Below are positions 15,877 through 25,232 of a DNA stretch of 64,000 nt, piece after piece. The DNA is taken from contig NZ_LFML01000022.1 in NCBI RefSeq assembly GCF_001044425.1, positions 1-64,000 on the forward strand, read 5' to 3'. The first letter of the stretch is position 1. The number at the start of each line of letters is the position of its first letter. A program made the translations under genes and the position numbers. Under the pieces are notes generated by a model that saw only the letters and a list, made by a program, of their open reading frames with translations, had not been told where the DNA came from and did not search any database. The DNA is from Streptomyces roseus. GTDB lineage: Bacteria; Actinomycetota; Actinomycetes; Streptomycetales; Streptomycetaceae.

Positions 15877-18240
15877 TCAGCAGGCGCCCTGGTCCTTCCA
15901 GACGCCCCAGTCACCGGTGGTGCCGGGCTCCTCGTTCTGCGTCCACCACTGGGCCTTCCAGTTGTGGCCCTTGTGCGAGACGACCTGGCCGCCCGTGTAC
16001 ACGCTGCCCGCGACGTACGCCGGGTTCGTGCAGGTCCCGCCCGGCGGGGTGGTCGGCGGGGTGGTGGGCGGCGTGGTCGGCGGGGTCGTGGGCGGGGTGG
16101 TCGGCGGGATCGTCGGGCCCCCCGGCTCGACGAGCGCCGTACCGCGCGCCAGGTCACCGGCGAGGGCGTACGTGGTGCCGGAGATGTTCACCGTCCAGTT
16201 GGAGGGCGTGGAGACCGGCAGGTAGTAGTTGAACGCCAGGTCCACCGAGGCACCGGGAGCCAGGGTCTGCCACGCCGGCAGCTTCAGCGAGACCCGCTGG
16301 AAGTCGCCCTTCAGCCCGCCGACGTTGCTGCCGGTGTGGCCGCTGGTGATCACCTTGGTGCCGAAACCGGACTGGTCGGAGGCGTTGTCCGGGGCCGAGG
16401 TCCCGTAGTCGAACTGGAACTCGGTGCCGCCGGGCAGCGTGGTCTTCGTGTTGTTGGTGATCTTCAGCTTCGGGGTGATCGGGTAGTTGGAGTCGCCCAG
16501 CTTGAACTCGCCGAACTCGGTCTTGATGTCCACGGCCCGGGTGGGCAGGGCGGTCGCGCCCGCCTTCTTCGCACCGTACGGCGCGGCCGACTTGAACTTC
16601 TCGTACATCAGCGAGGTGAGCGTGTCGCCCATCTCGTACTGGCCCTTGGCGGCGTTGTACCCGTAGTCGCCCGCCAGCTCCCAGACCATCGTGCCGCCGA
16701 TGCCCTTGGCCGCCACGTAGTCGGCCTTGGCGGCGACGGACTGCTCGTCCTCCGTCGACAGGAAGACCTTCTTCTGCGCGTTCCACAGCCACGGCGCCAC
16801 CAGCGCGGAGTCGTACTTGCGGGCGTAGGTGCCGGTCAGCGTGGTGTTCGCCGGGAATCCGTACTTCGTGACGTAGTCGCCGACGACGCCCTTCTCCAGG
16901 TTCTTGGCGTGCCACATCGGGTTGGATCCCGCCGGGGACTCGACCCCGTTGGCGTCCAGGTCGTGCCACAGGTTGTCGATGCCGACCGCGCCGTCACCGC
17001 ACTTGGTCAGCCCCGCCCCGGCGGGGCAGGTGGTCGCCGGCGCCTTGCCCCACAGGCCGTCCGTGCCGCCCTGCACGTTCTTGAAGCCGCGGGTGTAGTA
17101 CGGCAGGCCCATGTTGATGCGGCCGGCCGGCATGGAGCCGCGGAAGTAGTGGTAGGCCCAGTCGGAGTTCAGGTAGCCGATGCCGCCGTACTGGGAGGTG
17201 GAGTAGACGCCGGCGGCGGCCAGTTCGCCGTCCTTGCCGTCGTCGAAGAGCGAGGCGTTCGGGCCGACGTACTCGTTCCAGGCGCCGTGCAGGTCGTAGG
17301 ACATGATGTTGACGTAGTCCAGGTACTTCTGCATCTGGAACGTCTCCATGCCCCGCAGCAGGTAGCCGGAGGAGGGGGCGGCGACGGAGAGCAGGTAGTG
17401 CTTGCCGTCGGCGGCGCCCGCGCGGTCGAGCTTCTCGCGCAGCGACTTCATCAGGACGGCGTAGCCCTGGACCAGGCCGGCCCGGCGGGCGTTGGAGAGC
17501 TGCCAGTCCAGCGGGTTGCCGGCGTCCTTCATCGTGGTCGGGTACTCGTAGTCGATGTCGACGCCGTTGAACCCGTACTTGCGGATGAACGCGACGGAGG
17601 AGTCCGCGAAGGTGTCGATCCCGGCCTGGTTGACCGAGCCGTCGGCGTTGGTGGCCATCGAGTAGAAGCCGCCGGACGCGACGCGGTTGCCGTCGTCGCC
17701 GAAGTAGCCGCCGGTCTCGGCCCAGCCGCCGACCGAGATCAGCGTCTTGACGTTCGGGTACTGCTTCTTGAATTTGTTCAGCAGGTTGAAGTGGCCCTTG
17801 TACGGGAGGGCCGGGTCCATCTCGGCGCCCGCCACCCCCGGCCAGGTCATCCCGGTGGCGGCGTTGTTCGCGTTGTCGGCGCCGACCGAGATCTTGTTGT
17901 CGGAGCCCACGTGGGCGAAGGCGTAGTTCAGGTGGGTGACCTTGGACCACGGGACGTTGTTGGCGAGGTAGGCGGGAGTGCCGTCCTTGCCCGTCCGCCA
18001 GCCGGTGAAGTATCCGATGACGCGGCGCTGGTGGTCGGCGCCCATCTTCTCGCGGCCCTCGGAGTCGTAGACCGAGCAGTACGGGACGTCGACTCCGGCC
18101 GTCTTGTACAGCCCGTCGGGGCGACAGCTCTCGTTGTCGGCGGCGTGGGAAACGCCCGCCGAGAGCCCACCGACCAGCAGTCCGGCGATCGCCGCGCCGG
18201 ATGCCAGCAGCATCGCTCTCGTACGTGTGGGGGACGGCAT
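15877..18240 (-). CDS. Secreted family-18 chitinase with C-terminal chitin-binding module
   Basis: Extracellular endochitinase of 787 residues. ATG 18240 follows AGGAGG by 5 bases. Residues 1-33 are a signal peptide ending GVSHA. Residues about 70-560 are the GH18 barrel: [13 protein letters not shown], then the catalytic segment [11 protein letters not shown] with the acid E232 and D228/D230. The usual first Asp of DxxDxDxE is Asn here (N225, codon AAC). Next come a beta domain (about 575-705), a Pro-Thr linker of repeated PPTT units and a C-terminal CBM5/12 module with the aromatic run [12 protein letters not shown]. The promoter at 18362-18405 carries the direct repeats typical of Streptomyces chitinase genes, predicting induction by chitin and repression by glucose. 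Confidence 0.92.
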   Translation of the reverse strand: MPSPTRTRAMLLASGAAIAGLLVGGLSAGVSHAADNESCRPDGLYKTAGVDVPYCSVYDSEGREKMGADHQRRVIGYFTGWRTGKDGTPAYLANNVPWSKVTHLNYAFAHVGSDNKISVGADNANNAATGMTWPGVAGAEMDPALPYKGHFNLLNKFKKQYPNVKTLISVGGWAETGGYFGDDGNRVASGGFYSMATNADGSVNQAGIDTFADSSVAFIRKYGFNGVDIDYEYPTTMKDAGNPLDWQLSNARRAGLVQGYAVLMKSLREKLDRAGAADGKHYLLSVAAPSSGYLLRGMETFQMQKYLDYVNIMSYDLHGAWNEYVGPNASLFDDGKDGELAAAGVYSTSQYGGIGYLNSDWAYHYFRGSMPAGRINMGLPYYTRGFKNVQGGTDGLWGKAPATTCPAGAGLTKCGDGAVGIDNLWHDLDANGVESPAGSNPMWHAKNLEKGVVGDYVTKYGFPANTTLTGTYARKYDSALVAPWLWNAQKKVFLSTEDEQSVAAKADYVAAKGIGGTMVWELAGDYGYNAAKGQYEMGDTLTSLMYEKFKSAAPYGAKKAGATALPTRAVDIKTEFGEFKLGDSNYPITPKLKITNNTKTTLPGGTEFQFDYGTSAPDNASDQSGFGTKVITSGHTGSNVGGLKGDFQRVSLKLPAWQTLAPGASVDLAFNYYLPVSTPSNWTVNISGTTYALAGDLARGTALVEPGGPTIPPTTPPTTPPTTPPTTPPTTPPGGTCTNPAYVAGSVYTGGQVVSHKGHNWKAQWWTQNEEPGTTGDWGVWKDQGAC

Positions 18241-18361
18241 GGTGCCTCCTGGGGAGGGGAGGATGGCGGGCACAAAAGGACACAACAGGCGGAGAATTGG
18301 TGCGTGTCGGCCCGCGACGTGCGCACATCTGACGGGCTGTCTCCCGGGGAAGATGAAGGGA

Positions 18362-18405
18362 ACGTTAAGAGGACTAGACCAACCCGTCAATAGGTCTGGA
18401 CCAAT
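18362..18405 (-). promoter_or_regulatory. Chitinase promoter with 12-base direct repeats and a DasR-like site
   Basis: On the minus strand TTGACG (18390-18385), a 17-base spacer and TAACGT (18367-18362) form the promoter. TTGGTCCAGACC (18404-18393) lies just upstream of the -35 box and TTGGTCTAGTCC (18382-18371) lies in the spacer, 22 bases apart. This is the classic arrangement of Streptomyces chitinase promoters. The sequence ATAGGTCTGGACCAAT at 18390-18405 also matches the palindromic DasR site, which links expression to N-acetylglucosamine. Confidence 0.8.
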
Positions 18406-18520
18406 CACGGCGCAACCTGACGGACTCCGGCGCGAGCGCCCCCTTGTGACCCAGGCCACAGCGCCTCGCTCGCATGGCCGACGATCGACCGTGGCAAACT
18501 GGCAGCAGTACCAGTAAGCA

Positions 18521-18647
18521 GCGCACTCCGGGGTCGGTGTAATTCCGAACCGGCGGTATAGTCCGCGACCCGTCCGCAGCCAGCGGCCGGTTGACCAGGT
18601 GAAATTCCTGGACCGACGGTGAAAGTCCGGATGGGAGGCAGTGCGCG
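18521..18647 (+). promoter_or_regulatory. FMN riboswitch (RFN element)
   Basis: The conserved blocks of the FMN aptamer occur in order: GCGCACTCCGGGGTCGGTGT at the 5' end, then AATTCCGAACCGGCGGT, AGTCCGCGACCCG, a variable arm, CCGGTTGACC, GGTGAAATTCC, GACCGACGGTGAAAGTCCGG and ATGGGAGGCAGTGCGC. The outer stem closes 18521-18525 with 18643-18647. It precedes ribD by 170 bases. A 7-base stem with a four-base loop (18690-18707) in the gap may be part of the expression platform; there is no T-run. FMN binding should switch off the rib operon. Confidence 0.96.
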
Positions 18648-18816
18648 GCGGGCCAGTCACCGGTACGCCGCCGTCGGCGGTTCACTCGGCGCATCCCCGC
18701 GGATGCGTCCGGACGGACCGAATTTCGGCCTCGGCGTCCCCGCGTGTGCTGTACCGCTTCATCTGTCGTATCCCGACAGGCCCCGGAGTCCGTGCCCGAT
18801 GAGGCAGGAGGACCCG

Positions 18817-19992
18817 GTGGCGAACCACGCCGCGCACGCACCGCACGCCGCCTTCGGTGAGGCCGCGACCCCCGTCGACGCCATGGCCGCCGCCGACGCG
18901 CGGGCCATGCGCCGCGCCATCGCGCTCGCCGCCCGCGGCCTCGGCTCCACCAGCCCGAACCCGGTCGTCGGCTGCGTCATCACCGACGCCGCGGGCACCG
19001 TCGTCGGTGAGGGCTGGCACCAGCGGGCCGGCGGCCCGCACGCTGAGGTCCACGCCCTGCGCGCCGCCGGGGAGGCGGCCCGCGGCGCCACCGCGTACGT
19101 CACCCTCGAACCCTGCAACCACACCGGTCGCACGGGCCCCTGCGCCCAGGCGCTCGTCGAGGCCGGCGTCACCCGCGTGGTCTACGCCGTCCCCGACCCG
19201 AACCCGCAGGCCAGCGGCGGCGCCGACACCCTGCGCGCCGCCGGGATCAAGGCCGAGGGCCCCTTCCTGGAGGCCGAGGCCGCCGCCGGCAACGCCGCCT
19301 GGCTCACCTCCGTGCGCCTGGGCCGCCCGCACGTGACCTGGAAGTACGCCGCCACCCTCGACGGCCGCAGCGCCGCCGAGGACGGCAGCAGCCGCTGGAT
19401 CACCGGCCCGGAGTCCCGCGCCGACGTCCACCGGCTGCGCGCCGAGTCCGACGCCGTCCTGGTCGGCGGCGGCACCCTGCGCGCCGACGACCCGCACCTG
19501 GCCGTCCGCGGCGTCGAAGGTGCCACCCAGCCCCTGCGCGTCGCCCTCGACACCCGCGCCGCGATCCTGCCGACCGCCCGCATCCTCGACGACGCCGCGC
19601 CCACCCTGCTCGTCGTCGCAGAGGACGCCGACACCCGGCACCTGCCCGGCGCCGATCTGCTGCGGCTGCCCCTGCACGACGGCCGCATCGCCGTCCACGA
19701 CCTGCTCGCACGGCTGCACGCCCGCGGCGTGCGCTCCGTCTTCCTGGAAGGCGGCCCCACCCTGGCGGGGGCCTTCCTCGAAGCCGGAGCCGTCGACCGC
19801 GTCATCGGCTACCTCGCCCCGGCCCTCCTCGGCTCCGGCCCCGCCGCCCTCGCCGACGCCGGCATCACGAACATCGCCCGCGCGGTACGCCTCGACATCA
19901 CCGAGGCCGTCCGCGTCGGCGCCGATCTGCGCATCACCGCCGTACCCGTGTCCGAAGCCGTCCCCACCCCCACCGCCCCCAAGGAGCACTGA
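18817..19992 (+). CDS. ribD: Bifunctional riboflavin deaminase/reductase RibD
   Basis: Cytosolic enzyme of 391 residues that deaminates and then reduces the pyrimidine intermediate of riboflavin synthesis. GTG 18817 is chosen because AGGAGG lies 5 bases upstream. The N-terminal deaminase has the zinc motif HAE (GGPHAEVHAL) and PCNHTGRTGPC; the C-terminal reductase begins near residue 165 (VTWKYAATLDGRSA) and has the RibD motif SRWITGPESR and FLEGGPTLAG. It is the first gene after the FMN riboswitch and abuts ribE directly. Confidence 0.95.
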   Translation: MANHAAHAPHAAFGEAATPVDAMAAADARAMRRAIALAARGLGSTSPNPVVGCVITDAAGTVVGEGWHQRAGGPHAEVHALRAAGEAARGATAYVTLEPCNHTGRTGPCAQALVEAGVTRVVYAVPDPNPQASGGADTLRAAGIKAEGPFLEAEAAAGNAAWLTSVRLGRPHVTWKYAATLDGRSAAEDGSSRWITGPESRADVHRLRAESDAVLVGGGTLRADDPHLAVRGVEGATQPLRVALDTRAAILPTARILDDAAPTLLVVAEDADTRHLPGADLLRLPLHDGRIAVHDLLARLHARGVRSVFLEGGPTLAGAFLEAGAVDRVIGYLAPALLGSGPAALADAGITNIARAVRLDITEAVRVGADLRITAVPVSEAVPTPTAPKEH

Positions 19993-20616
19993 GTGTTCAC
20001 CGGAATCGTCGAAGAACTGGGCGAGGTCACCGCCGTCGAGGAGCTCTCCGAGGCCTCCCGCTTCCGCCTGCGCGGACCCGTCGTCACCGACGGCGCCAAG
20101 CACGGCGACTCCATCGCCGTCAACGGCGTCTGCCTGACCGTCGTGGAGACCGGCGACGGCGAGTTCACCGCCGACGTCATGCAGGAGACCCTCGACCGCT
20201 CCAGCCTCGGCGCCCTCCACGCGGGCTCCCGGGTCAACCTGGAGCGCCCGATGGCCCTCGGCGGACGGCTCGGCGGGCACCTGGTCCAGGGGCACGTGGA
20301 CGGAACCGGCGAGATCCTGTCCAGGACGCCCTCCGAGCACTGGGAGATCGTCAAGGTCTCGCTCCCGCCGAAACTGGCCCGCTACGTCGTGGAAAAGGGC
20401 TCCATCACGGTGGACGGCGTCAGCCTCACCGTGGTCGAGGCCGCCGCGGACTGGTTCACCATCAGCCTCATCCCCACCACCCTCGCGCTGACCACGCTCG
20501 GCCTGAAGAAGCCCGGCGACCCGGTCAACCTCGAAGTCGACGTCCTCGCCAAGTACGTCGAGCGCCTGCTCGCCGCCGGAGTGGACCCGCTGACCGCCAA
20601 GGAGGACCAGCCGTGA
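19993..20616 (+). CDS. ribE: Riboflavin synthase alpha chain
   Basis: Enzyme of 207 residues that dismutates two 6,7-dimethyl-8-ribityllumazine molecules to riboflavin. GTG 19993 follows the ribD stop without a gap, with AAGGAG at 19981. The start [12 protein letters not shown] is the family signature, and the two homologous barrels are visible: [12 protein letters not shown] in the first and [12 protein letters not shown] in the second, each with HxxQGHVDG or its counterpart. It overlaps the next gene by four bases (GTGA). Confidence 0.95.
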   Translation: MFTGIVEELGEVTAVEELSEASRFRLRGPVVTDGAKHGDSIAVNGVCLTVVETGDGEFTADVMQETLDRSSLGALHAGSRVNLERPMALGGRLGGHLVQGHVDGTGEILSRTPSEHWEIVKVSLPPKLARYVVEKGSITVDGVSLTVVEAAADWFTISLIPTTLALTTLGLKKPGDPVNLEVDVLAKYVERLLAAGVDPLTAKEDQP

Positions 20617-21266
20617 CCGCCCTGACCTGGCTCAACGCGGAGGCCTTCACGGTCTTCGGCCAGAAGGTCATCTGGTCCGACATGATCGGCAACCTGATGG
20701 GCCTGGCGGCCCTCGCCCTCGGCTGGCGCCGCTCCATATGGACCTGGCCCGCCCAGCTCCTGTCCGGCCTGATCCTCATCGCCGCGTACGCCTCCGCCCA
20801 CCTCGCCGGCGGCGTCGGCAAGCAGCTCCTCGTCATCGGCGTGGCGGCCTGGGGCTGGAACGCCTGGCAGCGCGGCCGCCGCCAGGCCCAGGACGGCACC
20901 CTGGCGGTGCGCACCGCCACCTGGACGGAGCGCGGACTGCTCCTGGGCGGGGCGGCCCTCGGAACCCTCGCCGTCGGCGGCCTGTTCACGCTCTTCCCGA
21001 ACCTGTCGTGGAGCCCGTGGGCCGACGCCTACATCTTCGTCGGCACGATCGTCGCGATGGTCGCCCAGGCCCGCGGCCTCGTCGAGTTCTGGTTCGCCTG
21101 GCTCCTCGTCGACCTGGTCGGCGTCCCGCTCGCCTTCACCAACGGACTGGCCTTCTCGGGTCTCGTCTACGTCGTCTACTTCGCGCTCGTCCTGTGGGGC
21201 GCCCACGACTGGTACCAGCGTTCGCGCACCACCCCCGCCCCGGCCCTCGAAGGAGCAACGGCATGA
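20613..21266 (+). CDS. ribM: PnuC-family vitamin transporter, probably riboflavin importer RibM
   Basis: Membrane protein of 217 residues with about seven hydrophobic segments. The GTG at 20613 overlaps the ribE stop, and its own stop overlaps ribBA (ATGA), so translation of the three is coupled. PnuC proteins move nicotinamide riboside, but members inside riboflavin operons under FMN riboswitch control (RibM/PnuX of Corynebacterium and Streptomyces) import riboflavin. Family features here are [23 protein letters not shown] and the WxxWxxG-like [17 protein letters not shown]. The riboflavin role is inferred mainly from the operon. Confidence 0.88.
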   Translation: MTALTWLNAEAFTVFGQKVIWSDMIGNLMGLAALALGWRRSIWTWPAQLLSGLILIAAYASAHLAGGVGKQLLVIGVAAWGWNAWQRGRRQAQDGTLAVRTATWTERGLLLGGAALGTLAVGGLFTLFPNLSWSPWADAYIFVGTIVAMVAQARGLVEFWFAWLLVDLVGVPLAFTNGLAFSGLVYVVYFALVLWGAHDWYQRSRTTPAPALEGATA

Positions 21267-22561
21267 CCACCCTCAAGCCCGTGCCCGACATCGACGCCGT
21301 CCTCGACGCCGTTTTCCGGCTCGACCCGGTCGAACAGGCCATCCGCGACATCGCGGCCGGCCGGCCGGTCGTCGTCGTCGACGACGAGGACCGCGAGAAC
21401 GAGGGCGACCTCGTCATCGCCGCCGAGAAGGCCACCCCCGAGATCGTCGCGTTCATGATGAGCGAGTGCCGCGGCCTGATCTGCGCCCCCATGGAGGGCC
21501 CCGAGCTGGAGCGGCTCGAACTGCCCCAGATGGTCCAGCACAACACCGAGTCGATGCAGACCGCCTTCACGGTCTCCGTCGACGCGAGCGCCGCCCACGG
21601 CGTCACCACCGGCATCTCGGCCGCCGACCGCTCCACCACCCTGCGGATGCTCGCCGACGGGGTCTCGGGCCCCTCGGACTTCGTACGCCCGGGCCACGTC
21701 TTCCCGCTGCGCGCCAAGCCCGGCGGGGTCCTGGTGCGCAACGGCCACACCGAGGCCGCCGTCGACCTCGCCCGCCTGGCGGGCCTGCGCCCCGTCGGCG
21801 CGATCGTGGAGATCGCCGGCGAGGACGGCGTCATGCTGCGCCTGCCCGAGCTGATCCCCTTCGCCCGCAAGCACGGACTGACGATCATCTCCATCGAGGA
21901 CCTGATCGCCTACCGCCGCTCGGCCGAGCCGACCGTCCGCCGCGAGGCCACGGTCACCCTGCCGACCGCCCACGGGGACTTCACGGCCCACGGCTTCCGC
22001 TCCACCGTCGACGGCGTCGAGCACGTGGCCCTCGTCCACGGCGAGATCGGCGACGGCCAGGACGTGGTGGTCAGAATGCACTCCGAGTGCCTGACCGGCG
22101 ACATCTTCCACTCCCTGCGCTGCGACTGCGGCCCCCAGCTCCACGCGTCCATGGCCCGCATCAAGGAGGAGGGCCGCGGAGTCGTCGTCTACCTGCGCGG
22201 TCACGAGGGCCGCGGCATCGGGCTGGTCTCCAAGCTGCGCGCGTACGAGCTCCAGGAGCGCGGCCGCGACACCCTCGACGCCAACCTGGAGCTCGGCCTG
22301 CCGGCCGACGCCCGCGACTACGCCGCCGGCGCGCAGATCCTCGCCGACCTCGGCGTCAGGAGCGTGCGGCTGCTCACCAACAACCCCGACAAGTCCGCCG
22401 CCCTCGAACGGTACGGCATCGCGGTCAACGACCGGGTGGCCATGCCGACGGAGGCGGGCGAGCACAATCTGCGGTACCTGCGCACCAAGCGGGACCGGAT
22501 GGGCCACGACCTGCCCTGGCTCGAGCAGACCGTGACCCCCTCCGCCTGCGGCAACCAGTGA
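21263..22561 (+). CDS. ribBA: Bifunctional DHBP synthase / GTP cyclohydrolase II (RibBA)
   Basis: Cytosolic enzyme of 432 residues that supplies both precursors of riboflavin. Residues 20-225 form the 3,4-dihydroxy-2-butanone-4-phosphate synthase domain ([17 protein letters not shown] binds Mg2+; [12 protein letters not shown] and [10 protein letters not shown] follow). Residues 230-420 form the GTP cyclohydrolase II domain, with the zinc cysteines in [17 protein letters not shown] and the loop [10 protein letters not shown]. All metal ligands and key catalytic residues appear intact in both halves. ATG 21263 overlaps the ribM stop. Confidence 0.96.
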   Translation: MTTLKPVPDIDAVLDAVFRLDPVEQAIRDIAAGRPVVVVDDEDRENEGDLVIAAEKATPEIVAFMMSECRGLICAPMEGPELERLELPQMVQHNTESMQTAFTVSVDASAAHGVTTGISAADRSTTLRMLADGVSGPSDFVRPGHVFPLRAKPGGVLVRNGHTEAAVDLARLAGLRPVGAIVEIAGEDGVMLRLPELIPFARKHGLTIISIEDLIAYRRSAEPTVRREATVTLPTAHGDFTAHGFRSTVDGVEHVALVHGEIGDGQDVVVRMHSECLTGDIFHSLRCDCGPQLHASMARIKEEGRGVVVYLRGHEGRGIGLVSKLRAYELQERGRDTLDANLELGLPADARDYAAGAQILADLGVRSVRLLTNNPDKSAALERYGIAVNDRVAMPTEAGEHNLRYLRTKRDRMGHDLPWLEQTVTPSACGNQ

Positions 22562-22651
22562 CCGACCGGTAAGCACCACCAGCACCACCACCACCGACGC
22601 ACACCACACACCACACACACCCCACACCCCGAAGAACCGAGGAGCACAGCT
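22562..22651 (+). repeat. CAC/ACC-rich low-complexity spacer before ribH
   Basis: The 90 bases between ribBA and ribH contain a run of CACCAC and CACACACC units (about 22574-22632) with almost no G or T. It is the least GC-biased and least structured piece of the operon. It would give an unstructured messenger segment just before the ribH ribosome site GAGGAG. Confidence 0.7.
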
Positions 22652-23137
22652 GTGAGCGGCAAGGGCGCACCCGAACTGAGTGTCAGGAACTGCGGAGACC
22701 TCCGTGTCGCCGTCATCGCGGCCCAGTGGCACGAGAAGGTCATGGACGGGCTCGTCGACGGCGCGCTGCGCGCCCTGCACGAACTGGGAATCGACGAGCC
22801 CACCCTGCTGCGCGTCCCGGGCAGCTTCGAGCTCCCGGTGGTGGCGAAGGTACTGGCCGGTCGCGGCTACGATGCCATCGTCGCCCTCGGAGTCGTCATC
22901 CGCGGCGGCACCCCGCACTTCGAATACGTCTGCCAGGGCGTCACCCAAGGCCTGGTGCAGGTGTCGATCGACACCGGAGTCCCCGTCGGCTTCGGCGTAC
23001 TGACCTGCGACAACGACGAGCAGGCGCTGGACCGCGCCGGGCTCGAGGGGTCGAACGAGGACAAGGGACACGAAGCGGTCATCGCCGCCGTCTCCACCGC
23101 TGCGACCCTGCGGTCCGTCAGCGAACCCTGGCGCTGA
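22652..23137 (+). CDS. ribH: 6,7-dimethyl-8-ribityllumazine synthase
   Basis: Lumazine synthase of 161 residues, joining the RibA/RibD and RibB products before riboflavin synthase. It forms 60-mers or pentamers in this family. GTG 22652 has GAGGAG upstream. Family features are [30 protein letters not shown] (with the catalytic His), and [21 protein letters not shown]. It is the last rib gene and the only one not overlapping its neighbour. Confidence 0.96.
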   Translation: MSGKGAPELSVRNCGDLRVAVIAAQWHEKVMDGLVDGALRALHELGIDEPTLLRVPGSFELPVVAKVLAGRGYDAIVALGVVIRGGTPHFEYVCQGVTQGLVQVSIDTGVPVGFGVLTCDNDEQALDRAGLEGSNEDKGHEAVIAAVSTAATLRSVSEPWR

Positions 23138-23172
23138 GTGGCGGCGGGGGACCCCGTATTCTGAGGACCATC

Positions 23173-23454
23173 ATGGCGAACACACCCTCCAAGAGCTTCG
23201 AAGAGCTCTTCAGCGAGCTCCAGCTCAAGGCCGCCAACGGCGACCCCAGCACCTCCCGGACCGCCGAGCTCGTCGGCAAGGGCGTCCATGCGATCGGCAA
23301 GAAGATCGTCGAGGAGGCCGCCGAGGTCTGGATGGCCGCCGAGCACGAGGGCAAGGAAGCCGCCGCCGAGGAGATCTCCCAGCTGCTGTACCACGTCCAG
23401 GTGATGATGGTCGCGCGCGGGATCTCCCTCGACGACGTCTACGCGCACCTCTAG
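23173..23454 (+). CDS. hisE: Phosphoribosyl-ATP diphosphatase HisE
   Basis: Second enzyme of histidine biosynthesis, a MazG-like helical protein of 93 residues. It hydrolyses phosphoribosyl-ATP to phosphoribosyl-AMP. The motif [32 protein letters not shown] is present in full, with its Mg2+-binding acidic residues. A TATTCT box at 23157-23162 with a weak -35 (CTGAGT, 17-base spacer) suggests a promoter of its own after ribH. hisG follows after 77 bases, a usual pairing in actinobacteria. Confidence 0.95.
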   Translation: MANTPSKSFEELFSELQLKAANGDPSTSRTAELVGKGVHAIGKKIVEEAAEVWMAAEHEGKEAAAEEISQLLYHVQVMMVARGISLDDVYAHL

Positions 23455-23531
23455 GCCGGAGCTCCTCACCCCGGGCCCCCGCCCGCTCCCCAGCCCACAC
23501 CTTTCGCACTCCACGCACTGAAGGAAGCCCC

Positions 23532-24380
23532 ATGCTGCGCATCGCCGTCCCCAACAAGGGTTCACTCTCCGGAGCGGCGTCGGCGATGCTCCATGAGGCC
23601 GGCTACCGCCAGCGCAAGGAGTCCAAGGAGCTCGTGGTCCTCGACCCCGAGAACGGCGTGGAGTTCTTCTACCTCCGCCCCAAGGACATCGCCATCTACG
23701 TGGCCTCGGGCAAGCTGGACATCGGCATCACCGGCCGTGACCTGCTGCTGGACTCCGGCGCCAGCGCGGAGGAGATCCTCCCGCTGAACTTCGGCCGCTC
23801 CACCTTCCGCTACGCCACCAAGCCCGGCACCGCGAAGGGCCCCGAGGACTTCACCGGGATGACGATCGCGACCTCGTACGAGGGAATCGTCGCCAAGCAC
23901 CTCGCCGAGCAGGGCATCGACGCCTCCGTCGTGCACCTGGACGGCGCGGTCGAGACCGCCATCCAGCTCGGCGTCGCCCAGGTCATCGCGGACGTCGTCG
24001 AGACCGGCACCAGCCTGCGCAACGCCGGCCTGGAGGTCATCGGCGAGCCGATCCTCACCTCCGAGGCCGTGGTCATCCGCGGCAACGGCGCCGACGCCGA
24101 GAACCCGCAGGCCCAGCAGTTCCTGCGGCGCCTCCAGGGCGTCCTGGTGGCCCGCAGCTACGTGATGATGGACTACGACTGCCGGGCCGAGCACCTGGAG
24201 CGGGCCGTCGCCCTCACCCCGGGCCTGGAGTCGCCGACCATCTCCCCGCTGCACAACGAGGGCTGGGTCGCCGTCCGCGCGATGGTCCCGGCCAAGGAAG
24301 CGCAGCGGATCATGGACGACCTGTACGAGCTCGGCGCGCGCGCGATCCTCACCACCTCGATCCACGCCTGCCGCCTCTGA
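23532..24380 (+). CDS. hisG: ATP phosphoribosyltransferase, long form HisG
   Basis: First and committed enzyme of histidine biosynthesis, 282 residues. This is the long form with its own C-terminal regulatory domain (about 205-282), so it needs no HisZ and should be inhibited by histidine. ATG 23532 has GAAGGA upstream. Family features include MLRIAVPNKGSLSG, the DIGITGRDLLLDSGA loop and the PRPP-binding segment VADVVETGTSLRNAGLEVI. It is followed by a PH-domain membrane protein. Confidence 0.96.
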   Translation: MLRIAVPNKGSLSGAASAMLHEAGYRQRKESKELVVLDPENGVEFFYLRPKDIAIYVASGKLDIGITGRDLLLDSGASAEEILPLNFGRSTFRYATKPGTAKGPEDFTGMTIATSYEGIVAKHLAEQGIDASVVHLDGAVETAIQLGVAQVIADVVETGTSLRNAGLEVIGEPILTSEAVVIRGNGADAENPQAQQFLRRLQGVLVARSYVMMDYDCRAEHLERAVALTPGLESPTISPLHNEGWVAVRAMVPAKEAQRIMDDLYELGARAILTTSIHACRL

Positions 24381-24453
24381 CCCGGCCCGGCCGTCCACAC
24401 GGCCGGCCGCCCCCGTGATCCGTACACCCCCTCCCGAAGGCATCTCCCGCACC

Positions 24454-24918
24454 ATGGCCGAGTCCGCCGCCCAGCCCGCACCGCCCGCCCTGCCGGTCAC
24501 CTTCCGGCCGACCCGCACCCGGGCGGTCCTGCTGGGCGTCGGGCTCGCCATGTTCGCCACCATCACGGCGATCGCCCTGCTGCTGGAGAACCTCGGCCCG
24601 GGGGAGCGGCTCAGCTTCATCCTCACCGCCGTCCTCCTGTCGTCCGTACTCGTCCTGCTCAGCCGCCCCAAGGTGGTCGCGGACGAGGCGGGCGTCACCG
24701 TCGTGAACCTGACCAGCACCCGCCGCCTGGAGTGGGCGCAGATCCTGCGCGTGAACCTCCGCCCGGGCGACCCGTGGGTGTTCCTGGACCTCAGCGACGG
24801 TACGAGCCTGCCCGCCCTCGGCATCCAGCCGGGCGTGGCCAGGCAGCAGGCCATCGGCGACGCCCGCGCGCTGCGCGCGCTCGCCGAAGCCCGGGGAACC
24901 GGGCCCGACACCCCTTAG
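24454..24918 (+). CDS. PH-domain membrane protein (bPH family) downstream of hisG
   Basis: Membrane protein of about 154 residues. Two transmembrane helices (LLGVGLAMFATITAIALLL and LSFILTAVLLSSVLVLL) precede a small bacterial PH-like domain (VVADEAGVTVVNLTSTRRLEWAQILRV..PWVFLDLSDG). The Trp in RRLEWAQI is the usual signature. The start is unsure: ATG 24454 is used; GTG 24415 is in frame but has no site. The function is unknown; homologues stand next to hisG in other streptomycetes, as far as I recall. Confidence 0.7.
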   Translation: MAESAAQPAPPALPVTFRPTRTRAVLLGVGLAMFATITAIALLLENLGPGERLSFILTAVLLSSVLVLLSRPKVVADEAGVTVVNLTSTRRLEWAQILRVNLRPGDPWVFLDLSDGTSLPALGIQPGVARQQAIGDARALRALAEARGTGPDTP

Positions 24919-25232
24919 GAGCCGGTCCGCACGGACGTCCCCCCGCGGACTCCGGACGGCGGAAGCTCGAACACCCGGCGAACAGCCGGGGAACCGGCCC
25001 GGAACGGGCCTTGAGCGGCTCTCGTGCGAAGCACCGGAGCCACGGTCGGCCGCTGCGTCCCATTGCGGCGGCGATCTCAGTGACTACCCTGGTGGCGGGC
25101 GCAGCCATGCGCCCCCCACCGGCCCCGGGACCCCGAGGCCCGCGGGCACCTGCGACTTGAGGAGTGACTCCCTCCAGCAATGGACGGATCGTCCGGTAGT
25201 ACCCGCGCCGCCCTCCCCACGGAGGCGGCGGC
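24919..25232 (+). promoter_or_regulatory. Intergenic region with candidate promoter of the CNNM gene pair
   Basis: No gene is visible in these 314 bases. TTGCGG (25063-25068), 16 bases, and TACCCT (25085-25090) form a possible promoter, leaving a leader of about 140 bases before ATG 25233. The leader contains the near palindrome GGAGTGACTCC at about 25161-25171. I do not recognise a known riboswitch. Confidence 0.35.

Noticed and set aside
18682..20340. Long minus-strand frame opposite ribD and ribE
   Set aside because: The plus strand encodes two unmistakable riboflavin enzymes; the minus-strand frame is low-complexity Gly/Ala/Asp.
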